Positions 24,405 through 32,520 of a stretch of DNA of 64,000 nt are shown piece by piece. Under the pieces are notes generated by a model. That model saw only the letters and a program-made list of their open reading frames with translations. It was not told the origin of the DNA and made no database searches. The stretch covers positions 434,001 through 498,000 of the forward strand of contig CAVXIQ010000008.1 of the NCBI GenBank assembly GCA_963761905.1, given 5' to 3'. This DNA comes from Gaiellasilicea sp963761905. Lineage in GTDB: Bacteria; Actinomycetota; Thermoleophilia; Gaiellales; Gaiellaceae. Position 1 is the stretch's first letter, and every line of letters begins with the position of its first letter. A program made the translations under genes and the position numbers.

Positions 24405-24410
24405 GTATAC
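24405..24410 (-). promoter_or_regulatory. -10 element of the candidate small RNA
   Basis: TATACT on the minus strand, matching the consensus at 5 of 6 positions. Confidence 0.45.
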
Positions 24411-24436
24411 GTAGATCGACTCCGCGGCAAGACGAA

Positions 24437-24457
24437 AGGCCCTCTCGCGGAGGGCCT
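24437..24457 (-). terminator. Intrinsic terminator of tRNA-Gln
   Basis: AGGCCCTC and GAGGGCCT form an 8-bp stem with a 5-nt loop; on the minus strand it is followed by TTCGTCTT, a few nt beyond the tRNA. Confidence 0.75.
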
Positions 24458-24463
24458 CGGAAG

Positions 24464-24534
24464 CTGCGGGACTAGGATTCGAACCTAGATAGCTGGCGCC
24501 AGAAGCCAGAGTCCTACCGTTAGACGATCCCGCA
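24464..24534 (-). tRNA. tRNA-Gln (anticodon CTG)
   Basis: Minus strand. Acceptor TGCGGGA pairs with TCCCGCA, anticodon arm CTGGC-TTCTGGC-GCCAG gives CTG (Gln, CAG codons), T arm CTAGG-TTCGAAT-CCTAG. A TAAAAT -10-like hexamer lies about 11 nt upstream (24550-24545). Confidence 0.95.
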
Positions 24535-24554
24535 ACGCGGCGGCATTTTAGCGA

Positions 24555-25434
24555 CTAGGTCTCGAGGTTGTACACCTGCACCAAGCGCTTTTCGGCGTCC
24601 GTGTCGATGTGCGCGATCACCTCGACGTAGGGCTCGAGACCGCTGCCGCGGAGCTTTGCCTTCAGGAGCCCGTCCACCTGGAAGAGCCCGGAGGAGTTGT
24701 TCATCACGATCTCGATCATCACCGGCTTCTGCTGGCCGTCCTTGATCGAGACGTCGTCGATCGCGGCGGCCGAGAGCGAGTGCATCGAGACGCGGCCGCG
24801 CTCGAACGGGATCCGGGAGCGACCCTCGGCCATGTCGAGCGCGTCGGCGACGCGGAGGATCCCGGCCTCGAGCGCGAGCGGCTGCCCGTCGGCGCGGTGG
24901 CTCGTGATCGCCTGCAAGCACCTCGGAGACGACCACCGTCAGCTCCGGCTCCTCGTAGATCCCGTCGAGCAGCTCTCGCAGCTTCGGCTCCGCGAGGAAG
25001 AGCGAGAAGTCCTCGTGCCCGTGCCGGTGCACGGACATGCCGACGCAGTGGAGGAGAGCCGCGAGCGTGACGACGACCTCGGCATCCTCGCGCTCGAGCC
25101 CGTAGTCGCGGACGACCGACGGCTCGACGCCGTGCTTGAAGAGCTGCCGCAGGATCTTCAGCGCGATGTTGGCGACGATCTGGATGTGCACCCAGGAGTG
25201 GTCGTTGATCTCCATCCGCACGACCGCGTTCACGTTCGAGACGTGCCACCAGCCCTTGAGCTGCTTGTCCGCCTCGACGCGCTCCATCAGCCGGCGCAGC
25301 TTGCGGTTGCCGCGCACCGGCAGGTTGATGTGCATCTTCTCGACGGCCTGCGCGGGCGTCAGCCGGGTCTCGCGCATCGCCTCCTCGGAGACGGGCTCGG
25401 CGATCCGCTCCTCGGTTTCGGGGTCGAGCGTCAT
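24555..25434 (-). CDS. HD-domain phosphohydrolase-like protein (frameshifted)
   Basis: About 292 residues after removing one base near 24914. MTLDPETEERIAEPVSEEAM starts the protein. HSWVHIQIVANIALKILRQL gives the first His of an HD domain, and SEVL-QAITSHRADGQPLALEAG with GILRVADALDMAEGR the later His and Asp. At the core HD dyad the sequence is LLHCVGMSVHRHGHE, with Cys where Asp is expected. A C-terminal ~90-residue domain follows (IEIVMNNSSGLFQVDGLLKAKL). It may be a nucleotide phosphohydrolase or a binding-only relative. TATCGT lies 6 nt before the ATG, so the gene is probably leaderless and separate from the fatty-acid operon upstream. Confidence 0.75.
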
Positions 25435-25440
25435 GCGGAG

Positions 25441-25446
25441 ACGATA
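25441..25446 (-). promoter_or_regulatory. -10 element of leaderless HD-domain gene
   Basis: TATCGT on the minus strand, 6 nt before ATG 25434. Confidence 0.5.
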
Positions 25447-25453
25447 CTCCGCG

Positions 25454-26465
25454 CTAGGAGCTGGGCCGCGGCGCGAAGAGGTAGTGCGAGACGAGCCACT
25501 CGCGCCCGCCGCGAAAGCCCCAGAGCTCCGCGCACGCGAGGAAGAAGACGCGCCAGTTCGCGAGCCAGGCCTCGGCGCGGCCGGCGCCGTAGGCGTCGCG
25601 CCAGCACGGCCAGCACCGGCTCGCGGTTCGCGTCCAGCCGCTCGAGCCAGGCCTCGGCCGTGCGCGCGTAGTGGGCGCCGCTGACGCGCCAGTGATCGCG
25701 CAGGGCGAGGTCGCGCTGGAAGTGGAGGAGCAGGTCGTCCGAGGGCATGTTCCCGGCGGTGAAGAACGTTCGCGCCATCCAGCCGTCGTCGTAGGCGTAC
25801 GCGTACCGGATGTGGCTGAAGACGTGGACGAAGAAGAGCCCGTCCGGGTCGAGCCAGGAGGCGATCCGGCCGAACAGCCGCTCGTAGTTGCGCACGTGCT
25901 CGAGCATCTCGACCGAGACGATCCGGTCGAAGCGCTCCTCCGGTGCCCACTCGTTGACGTCGGCGGTGACGATCCGGAGATTCGCCGGCGCGCGCGGCTC
26001 GAGGAACTCGCGCTGGACGGCCGAGTTGGAGACGGCGACGATCCGCGACGCCGGATACCGCTCGGCGAGCCAGAGGCTGAGCGAGCCCCAGCCGCAGCCG
26101 AGATCGAGGATCGTCATCCCGTCCTCGATCTGCGCGCGCTCGCAGGTCAGCGCGAGCATCCGCTCCTCGGCGGCGGCGAGCGTGTCCGCGCCCGGAAGCC
26201 AGAGGCAGGAGCTGTACTTGAGGCGAGGGCCGAGGACGAGCTCGAAGAACTCGGCCGGAAGCTCGTAGTGCTGCTCGTTCGCCCGCTCGACCTGCTCGGC
26301 GATCGGCGCAGCGCGCAGGCGCTCGACGAACGCGCGGGTCGCATCCAGGTCCTTCCGCCGCTCGCGCGCCAGCCGGGTCGCGAGGTTCGCGCGGATCCCG
26401 AGGCGGAGGAGCGGATCCGGGACGCGCCCGGACTCGATCAGGCGGTCGACGAGCTCGGAAACCAC
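25454..26465 (-). CDS. Cyclopropane-fatty-acyl-phospholipid synthase family methyltransferase 1 (frameshifted)
   Basis: About 336 residues from GTG 26465 (VVSELVDRLIESG). YELPAEFFELVLGPRLKYSSCLW is the family's lipid-site signature, ILDLGCGWGSLSLWLAERYP the SAM motif, and SVEMLEHVRNYERL the active-site acidic region. One extra base near 25612 breaks the last ~50 codons; after removal the C-terminus reads WRDAYGAGRAEAWLANWRVF to a TAG at 25454. Members methylate double bonds of unsaturated phospholipid acyl chains to cyclopropane or methyl-branched products. The start lies inside the DUF1295 gene, so the two are coupled. Confidence 0.85.
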
Positions 26466-27238
26466 GGGATGAAGACGCTGGTCTCGCGCTGGTAGCGCCG
26501 GAAGTCGTCTCCTCGGCTCTTCAGCGCCTGCTCCTCGGCCGGCTTGACCCCGGTCACGAACAGGATCAGGTAGAGGATGAGCGCCGGGGCGACGAGCCCG
26601 ATCCAGCCCCAGGGCGCCGCGAGCGCGATCAGGGCGTAGGCAATCCAGGTGAGCCACTGGAAGAAGTAGTTCGGATGCCGCGAGTAACGCCAGAGCCCTT
26701 CGCGCATCGTCTTGCCCTTGTTGGCGTCCTCGGCCTTGAAGGCGCGGAGCTGCCGGTCGGCGAGCGCCTCGAGCGGCGCAGCGACGAGCCAGAGCGCCGC
26801 GCCGATCCATTCGATCGGCGCCAGGCCGTCGTCCCGGTTGAACGCGACCAGGACGAACGGGATCGCGAGCAGCGCGGCCACGAGCGCCTGGGCCTGGTAG
26901 AAGATCGCGAAGGTCAGCTGCTCCCGGCCCTTCTCGCTCCAGCGGCGACGCAGCTCCTGGTAGCGCGTGTCCTCGCCCTTCCCGAGCCGGCCGCGCACGA
27001 GCGATGCGATCCGGAGGTTCTCGAGCCCGGCGAGCACGAGGATCAGCAACCGGTGCTCCAGCTCACCCGGGCCGAGGATCGCGCAGAGCGCGGCGATCAG
27101 GACGATGCTCCCGGCCCAGCCGGCGTCGACCGCGGTCGCGTCGCGGGTGCGCCGCTGGAGCAGGTAGAGCCCGCCGAGCAGGAGCGCAGCGGCCGCCCAA
27201 CCCAGCAGCCAGAGTTGCCAGCGGTGCTCGATTGTCAT
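26438..27238 (-). CDS. DUF1295 (steroid 5-alpha-reductase-like) membrane reductase
   Basis: 266 residues with about six or seven transmembrane helices (LWLLGWAAAALLLGGLYLL, SIVLIAALCAILG, ALIALAAPWGWIGLVAPALI). The C-terminus has the family hallmarks LWRYSRHPNYFFQWLTWIAY and FRRYQRETSVFIPWFP. Related enzymes reduce C=C bonds using NADPH. Placement between two fatty-acid-modifying methyltransferases suggests reduction of a methylenated acyl chain (inference). Start overlaps the PlsC-like stop (ATGA). Confidence 0.85.
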   Translation of the reverse strand: MTIEHRWQLWLLGWAAAALLLGGLYLLQRRTRDATAVDAGWAGSIVLIAALCAILGPGELEHRLLILVLAGLENLRIASLVRGRLGKGEDTRYQELRRRWSEKGREQLTFAIFYQAQALVAALLAIPFVLVAFNRDDGLAPIEWIGAALWLVAAPLEALADRQLRAFKAEDANKGKTMREGLWRYSRHPNYFFQWLTWIAYALIALAAPWGWIGLVAPALILYLILFVTGVKPAEEQALKSRGDDFRRYQRETSVFIPWFPSSSTA

Positions 27239-27816
27239 GCCGTAGCCCCGAGCGCCCGGGCGACGCGGCTCGTCAGCTCGCGCGCGGCCGCGACCGTCGG
27301 CTTCGCCGGCTCGACGTGGATCGGCTCGCCGACGTGAACCTCGGTCCGCCGACGTCCCGGCCGCGGGAAGCCGCGTGTGCCGACGAGCCGGACCGGGACG
27401 ATCGGCGCCCCCGTCGTCAGCGCCAGCCGCGCGGCGCCGCGGTGGAAGACGCGACCCGGAAGCTGCTTCGACGTCCCCTGCGGAAAGATCCCGATCACCT
27501 CGCCGGAGCGTAGGAGCGAGGCGGCACGAGAGATCGCCGAGCCGTCGCCGGTGCCTCGCTCGACCGGGAACGCTCCGAACGACTCGATCACCTTGCCGAG
27601 GAGCGCATAGCGCCAGAGCTCCGCCTTCGCCATGTAGCGAACCGGCCGAGGCGTCGCGAGCGCGAGCAGCCACGGATCGAACATCGACTCGTGATTGGCG
27701 ACGAGAATCGCCCCGTCCTCCGCCGGGATCCGCTCCGAGCCCGTGATCCGGACGCCGTAGAGCCTCCGGGCGATCCCGCGGAAGTTCGCGCGCTCGAGCA
27801 GCCGGTAGAGCCTCAC
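27235..27816 (-). CDS. 1-acyl-glycerol-3-phosphate acyltransferase-like (PlsC family)
   Basis: 193 residues. The acyltransferase motif NHESMFDPW (H-x4-D) is at ~41-49, FPVERG in block II, IGIFPQGTSKQL in block III and APIVPVRLVG in block IV. No strong membrane segment, so it is probably peripheral. It transfers acyl chains to a lysophospholipid or related alcohol; here it is embedded in an acyl-modification operon. Confidence 0.85.
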   Translation of the reverse strand: MRLYRLLERANFRGIARRLYGVRITGSERIPAEDGAILVANHESMFDPWLLALATPRPVRYMAKAELWRYALLGKVIESFGAFPVERGTGDGSAISRAASLLRSGEVIGIFPQGTSKQLPGRVFHRGAARLALTTGAPIVPVRLVGTRGFPRPGRRRTEVHVGEPIHVEPAKPTVAAARELTSRVARALGATA

Positions 27817-29039
27817 CTCAGCGCCTCGTTGAAGGGCCGCGTCAGCGTCAGCTGGACGTCGCGGAGCGCCCGCGTCCGGAACGCCGCCTCGCAGAAGGCG
27901 AGGTAGAAGTCCCAGGTGCGCTCGAAGCGCCGGTCGTAGCCGAGCGCGCGCACCTCCTCGATCTGGGCGTGGACGTTCGCGCGCCAGCGGTGGAGCGTCT
28001 CGGCGTAGTGATGGCCGATCTCGTCCACCTCGTGCACCATCAGCCGCGAGTTCGCCGTCATCGCGCTCGTGAGCGCCGTGAGCGAAGGGATCAGGCAGCC
28101 GGGGAAGACGTAGCGCTCGATCCAGTCCGGCGACTTGCGATAGCGCTCCCAGCGGTCGTCCGGGATCAGGATCGTCTGGACGCAGGCGACGCCGCCCGGC
28201 TCGAGCAGCCGGTCGATCGTGGCGAAGTAGGTGCCGAACTGGCTCTCGCCGATCGCCTCGAGCATCTCGATCGACGCGACCTTGGTGTAGCTGCCTTCGT
28301 GGCTCCGGTAGTCCTCTTCGAGGATCCGGACGTCGAGCCCTCGCGTTCGCTCTCGCGCGAGTGCCGCCTGTTCCGCGGAGATCGTCAGGCCGGTCACGCT
28401 GCAGCCGTACTCAGTCGCGGCAAAGCGCGCGAAGCCGCCCCAGCCGCAGCCGATCTCGAGCACGCGATCCTCCTCGACCAGCTGCAGCCGCTCGCAGATC
28501 CGCCGGTACTTGCGCATCTGGGCGTCCGCGAGCGGCTCGTCGGCATGCTCGAAGACGGCGCACGAGTAGGTCATCGTCTCGTCGAGCATCAGCTCGAAGA
28601 GGTCGTTGCCGAGGTCGTAGTGGTAGGCGATGTTGCGGCGCGAGCGAAGGAAGCCGTTCCGCCGGTTCAGCCGTGGCCGCGTCTCGAGGAGCCGTCGCCA
28701 GCCCGCGTGCCGGTCGGCCGCAGGCGCCGCGTTCCGGAGCAGCAGCTCGAGCAGCGCCACGAGGTCGTGGCTGTCCCATTCACCGGCCGTGTACGACTCG
28801 CCGACGCCGAGCTTCCCGCGCGTCGCGATCCGCCGGAAGAAAGCGTCGTCGTGAATCGTCAGGTCGGCGACCGGGCCGCTCCCGAAGCGGCGAATCTCGC
28901 CGCCCGGGAGCCGCACTTCGAGCGTTCCTCCCTCGAGCCGCACGAGAGCGCGATCCAGGATCGACATCGCGACCCGCTCGAGCAGCGGCAGTCGCGCGGG
29001 CTGCGGCGCGCCGCGAAGGGTCCGTTCGGTGCTGCTCAT
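27813..29039 (-). CDS. Cyclopropane-fatty-acyl-phospholipid synthase family methyltransferase 2
   Basis: 408 residues, intact. N-terminal ~120-residue accessory domain, then NIAYHYDLGNDLFELMLDET (lipid-binding loop), MTYSCAVFEHADEPLADAQM, SAM motif VLEIGCGWGGFARFAATEYG, VASIEMLEAIGESQF (catalytic Glu region) and the closing CEAAFRTRALRDVQL. This is the full-length canonical type, unlike the first copy. It overlaps PlsC-like and DUF1365 neighbours by 4 bp on each side, so all are one translational unit. Confidence 0.9.
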   Translation of the reverse strand: MSSTERTLRGAPQPARLPLLERVAMSILDRALVRLEGGTLEVRLPGGEIRRFGSGPVADLTIHDDAFFRRIATRGKLGVGESYTAGEWDSHDLVALLELLLRNAAPAADRHAGWRRLLETRPRLNRRNGFLRSRRNIAYHYDLGNDLFELMLDETMTYSCAVFEHADEPLADAQMRKYRRICERLQLVEEDRVLEIGCGWGGFARFAATEYGCSVTGLTISAEQAALARERTRGLDVRILEEDYRSHEGSYTKVASIEMLEAIGESQFGTYFATIDRLLEPGGVACVQTILIPDDRWERYRKSPDWIERYVFPGCLIPSLTALTSAMTANSRLMVHEVDEIGHHYAETLHRWRANVHAQIEEVRALGYDRRFERTWDFYLAFCEAAFRTRALRDVQLTLTRPFNEALR

Positions 29040-29786
29040 TCGCGGCCCGTGCCTTGTCTGACGGAACCCTGGCCGGGGACGAACGCCGGCTTGCGGTGGA
29101 ACGGCACGCGCTTGAGCCAGAGCTTGAGCGCCTGCCAGTGGATCAGCGCGACGACCCGCAGCGGCATCAGCGGATAGCGGAGCAGCATCCCGGCGAGCGA
29201 GGCATTCGTCAGCTCGCGGCGACGGCCGTGGAGAACGGCGGTGAGCGGCCGGGTCGACCCCTGCCGCACGTGGATGCGGGCGAAGACCTGGTCGCCCGGC
29301 TCGGAGAACGCGTACTCGTACGAGGCGTCGAGGCCGAAGAACGGCGACACGTGCAGGTGCTTCTCGTGCTCGTAGGCGAGGTCGCCGCCGCGCAGGAGCT
29401 CGAGGTGGCGCTCGCCGAACGTGTTGTTCAGCTCCGCGACCATGCAGGCGAGCGAGCCGTCGGCGCGGTAGCACCAGTAGAAGCTGACCGGATTGAAGAC
29501 GAACCCGAGCACGCGGAGCTGCGTCAGGACGAGAACCCGTTCGATCTCGGGGTCGCCGGCGAACTCGAGCACCGCCTGCTTCAGCGGCTTGTCGCCGTCG
29601 AAGTGGTCGCGGTCGTGGAAGGAGACGACGTTCCGCCCATTGACGGAGAGAAGCTTCAGCCGCCGCTCCAGATCCGGGCAGCTCGTCGAGATCGAGCAGC
29701 CAGGTCGAGATCGGATAGGTGAACGAGTTCGTCGCCGGAGAGCGCCGCGAGTGGGTCAGCGAGCCGAGGTAGAGCGCCGATCTCAC
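29036..29786 (-). CDS. DUF1365 family protein (frameshifted)
   Basis: About 249 residues. MRSALYLGSLTHSRRSPATN with the typical FTYPISTWLLDLDELP opening. One base removed near 29675 joins it to LERRLKLLSVNGRNVVSFHD and FVFNPVSFYWCYRADGSLAC, LHVSPFFGLDASYEYAF. The family's biochemical role is unknown, but it is almost always next to a FAD oxidoreductase and a CFA-type methyltransferase, as here, and is presumed to act in acyl-chain modification. Confidence 0.8.
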
Positions 29787-30994
29787 CAGGCCGCGCCCAG
29801 ACCGGCTGCGGCGCGAACGCCGGAAGCGAGGCCGTCCTCGTGGAAGCCGTTTCCATGGTGCGCGCCGGCGAAATGGACGTGACGCCGGCCCGACAGGCCG
29901 GGCAGCTCACGCTGCGCCTGAAGGGCTGCGACCGTGAAGAGCGGGTGCTCGTACGTGAGGCGGCGGATCACGTGCTCGTCGGCGACCGGCTGGTTCAGCG
30001 TCACGCAGTACTCCGTCTCCCCGCCGATCGATTGCAACCGATTCAAGGAGTAGGTGATGGTCGGCCGGCCGTCGTCGCCGAGGCGGTAGTTCCAGGACGC
30101 GCGCGCGGAACGGGCGCGCGGGAGCAGCCGCTCGTCGGTGTGGAGGATCGCCTCGTTTCGGGTGTAGGCGAACGCGCCGAGCACGCGGCGCTCGTCCTCG
30201 TCCGGATCCTCGAGCAGCGCCAGTGCCTGGTCGGCGTGCGTCGCGACGACGGCCTTGTCGAAGCGCCGCCGCTCGCCGTCGTCGGTGGTCAGCTCGACGC
30301 CGTCCGCGTCGCGCCGCAGCGAACGGACGCCGAGCCCGAGGTGGAGCCGCGGCCCGAGCCGCTCGGAGAGGGCGCGGACGTAGGTGTCGGAGCCGCCGCT
30401 CACCGTCCGCCAGGCGAAGCGGCGCAGGCCGAGCATCCCGTGGTTGTCGAAGAAGCGGATCGCATGGGCAGCCGGGAACTCGAGCGCGCGACCCGGCGCG
30501 GTCGACCAGAGTGCGGAGGTCAGCGGGACGAGGAAATGGCGACGAAACCGGTTCGAGTAGCCGCGCTCGTCCAGGTAGGCCCGGAGCGAATGCGCCTCGT
30601 AATCGGCCTCCTCGAGCGAGCGCCGCGCCGTGCGCAGCCAGCGGCCGATCTCCCAGAGGAGAGCGGCGAAGCGCGGGCTTGCGAGGCTGCGGCGCTGCGC
30701 GAAGGGTCGCCGCCCCGAGTACTCGAGCCCGCACGCGGCGCACCCGACCGAGAACGACATCTGCGACTCCTGGGTCCGGACGCCGAGCTCGGCGAAGAGG
30801 CGGCCGAGCAGGGGATAGTTCCGCGCGTTGTGGACGAGGAACCCAGTGTCGAGCCCGAGCCCGTCGTGGCGGATCGTGTGGGTGTGCCCGCCGGCGCGGA
30901 GATCACGCTCGAAGACCGTGACGTCGTGCGCCCGGTCGAGGAGATGGGCGGCACCGAGCCCGGCGATGCCGCTGCCGACCACGGCAACTCTCAT
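29783..30994 (-). CDS. FAD-dependent amine-oxidase-like oxidoreductase
   Basis: 403 residues. N-terminal dinucleotide motif VAVVGSGIAGLGAAHLLDRA, FAD loop GGHTHTIRHDGLGLDTGFLVHN, the C-terminal FAD contact HVHFAGAHHGNGFHEDGLASG. This is the flavoprotein paired with DUF1365 and CFA-type methyltransferase in many bacteria; related enzymes dehydrogenate methylated acyl chains on the way to furan fatty acids. It is the first gene of the six-gene minus-strand unit and divergent from the desaturase. Confidence 0.85.
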   Translation of the reverse strand: MRVAVVGSGIAGLGAAHLLDRAHDVTVFERDLRAGGHTHTIRHDGLGLDTGFLVHNARNYPLLGRLFAELGVRTQESQMSFSVGCAACGLEYSGRRPFAQRRSLASPRFAALLWEIGRWLRTARRSLEEADYEAHSLRAYLDERGYSNRFRRHFLVPLTSALWSTAPGRALEFPAAHAIRFFDNHGMLGLRRFAWRTVSGGSDTYVRALSERLGPRLHLGLGVRSLRRDADGVELTTDDGERRRFDKAVVATHADQALALLEDPDEDERRVLGAFAYTRNEAILHTDERLLPRARSARASWNYRLGDDGRPTITYSLNRLQSIGGETEYCVTLNQPVADEHVIRRLTYEHPLFTVAALQAQRELPGLSGRRHVHFAGAHHGNGFHEDGLASGVRAAAGLGAAW

Positions 30995-31072
30995 CGAGGA
31001 GGAGCTTTCATCGCAACCGATATTCGGCGGGCGCCGAACAATGGATCAATGGCTACGCTGCCGGGCGACCTC

Positions 31073-32050
31073 ATGGGTGGAAAAAGTCTAGACAGCATGG
31101 CCGGCACACCTGCCCCCGTCGGCGCCGTTCCGGTGGGAACGGTGCGCATCGGGACGAGCCGGATCAGCCAGCTCGTGACGCTCGTCGCCGTCGTCGTGCC
31201 GCCGCTCGGGATCCTCTCGGCGATGGGCCTCCTCTGGGGCGTCGCCTTTCACTGGGTCGATCTGCTCCTGCTCGCCGGCTTCTACGTCGTCTGCGCGTTC
31301 GGGACGACGATCGGCTTCCACCGCTACTTCACCCATCGGGGCTTCCGGACGAGCAAGCCCGTCGAGGCGACGCTCGCGATCCTCGGCTGCATGACGATGC
31401 AGGGCCCGCTGACGCAGTGGGTGACCGACCATCGCAAGCATCATGCGCTCTCCGACCAGCCGGGCGACCCGCACTCGCCGCACGTCGGTCACGGCGAGGG
31501 AGCGTGGGGCGCGATCCGCGGGTTCGTCCATTCGCACGTCGGCTGGCTCTTCGCGAACCTGGGGATGGAGCAGGGGCGCGAGTACGGCAAGGATCTCTAC
31601 GAGAACCGGCTCGTGCGGACGATCGACCGGCTCTACCTGCTCTGGGTCGTGCTCACGCTCGGGCTGCCGTTCCTGATCGGCTATCTCGTCGGCGGCAGCC
31701 TGGCGGCCGGCTTCGCCGGGCTCGTGTGGGGCGGCCTGATCCGGATCTTCCTCTACCAGCACGCCACGTTCAGCGTCAACTCGATCTGCCACATGTTCGG
31801 ACGGAAGGACTTCCGCTCGCGCGACGAGGCGCGCAACAACTGGCTCGTGGCGCTGCTCGTCTTCGGCGAGGGCTGGCACAACAACCATCACGCGTTCCCG
31901 AGCTCGGCCCGCCACGGGCTGTTGCGGCGCCAGATCGACGTCTCGTGGCTGGTCATTCGAGGCCTCGAGCGGCTGGGGCTCGTCTGGGACGTGAAGGTGC
32001 CGGACGAGCGGCAGCAGCTCCGCCGCCGCGCCCAGTCGGCCGAGGCCTGA
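31073..32050 (+). CDS. Membrane fatty-acid (acyl-CoA/acyl-lipid) desaturase
   Basis: 325 residues from ATG 31073; ATGs at 31049 and 31097 are alternatives, and TACGCT at 31054 favours a start after ~31066. The three His boxes of the delta-9 class are complete: HRYFTH, HRKHH and HNNHH, with an extra conserved HSHVGWLF and QHATFSVNS. Four transmembrane helices. It makes the double bond that the divergent CFA-type methyltransferases would use, a neat functional pairing. Confidence 0.88.
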   Translation: MGGKSLDSMAGTPAPVGAVPVGTVRIGTSRISQLVTLVAVVVPPLGILSAMGLLWGVAFHWVDLLLLAGFYVVCAFGTTIGFHRYFTHRGFRTSKPVEATLAILGCMTMQGPLTQWVTDHRKHHALSDQPGDPHSPHVGHGEGAWGAIRGFVHSHVGWLFANLGMEQGREYGKDLYENRLVRTIDRLYLLWVVLTLGLPFLIGYLVGGSLAAGFAGLVWGGLIRIFLYQHATFSVNSICHMFGRKDFRSRDEARNNWLVALLVFGEGWHNNHHAFPSSARHGLLRRQIDVSWLVIRGLERLGLVWDVKVPDERQQLRRRAQSAEA

Positions 32051-32070
32051 GCGACCGCCTCGGCCCGGGC

Positions 32071-32508
32071 CTACGCGGCGGGACGGTCGAGCGTCGACTT
32101 CAGTCCGGCGAGCGCGTCGTCGGCGGTCTTCGCGAGCGTCGACTTGAGGAGCGGCTCCGCGATCCGGCGAAGGCCTTTCAGCTTGATGTCCGCGGTGTAG
32201 GCGATCCGAGCGCCGTCGCCGGCGGGCTCCACCACGATCTCGTCCACCGACGTCGCCTTGTCTCCGTCGCCCTCGAGCACGATCCGCCGGCCGTCGTCGA
32301 GCTCCGTGACGCGGTAGCGGAAGCGCTGCCGCTTGCCGCGGAAGAGCGCGACGACGTCGTACTTGCTTCCGACTGCCACCGGCCCGTCGGTCAGCTTCTT
32401 CGACTCGGCGATCCCGGGATCCCACTCGGACGCGTTCTCGAACTCGGCGACGTAGCGAAAGGCCTCGGCCGCCGGGCGTGAGACCTCGATCTGTCGGCTG
32501 ATCTGCAC
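32071..32508 (-). CDS. SRPBCC (START-like) family protein
   Basis: 145 residues from GTG (VQISRQIEVSRPAAEAFRYV). N-terminal strand-helix with EFENASEWDPGIAESKKL, alternating strands (RFRYRVTELDDGRRIVLEG) and a long C-terminal helix (LLKSTLAKTADDALAGLKSTL) make a typical helix-grip fold for a lipophilic ligand. Ligand unknown. It starts 9 bp from the ABC gene's stop and has its own -10. Confidence 0.8.
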   Translation of the reverse strand: MQISRQIEVSRPAAEAFRYVAEFENASEWDPGIAESKKLTDGPVAVGSKYDVVALFRGKRQRFRYRVTELDDGRRIVLEGDGDKATSVDEIVVEPAGDGARIAYTADIKLKGLRRIAEPLLKSTLAKTADDALAGLKSTLDRPAA

Positions 32509-32514
32509 GGGTGG

Positions 32515-32520
32515 ATCCTA
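32515..32520 (-). promoter_or_regulatory. -10 element of leaderless SRPBCC gene
   Basis: TAGGAT on the minus strand, 6 nt before GTG 32508; its TAG is the stop codon of the upstream ABC gene. Confidence 0.55.
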
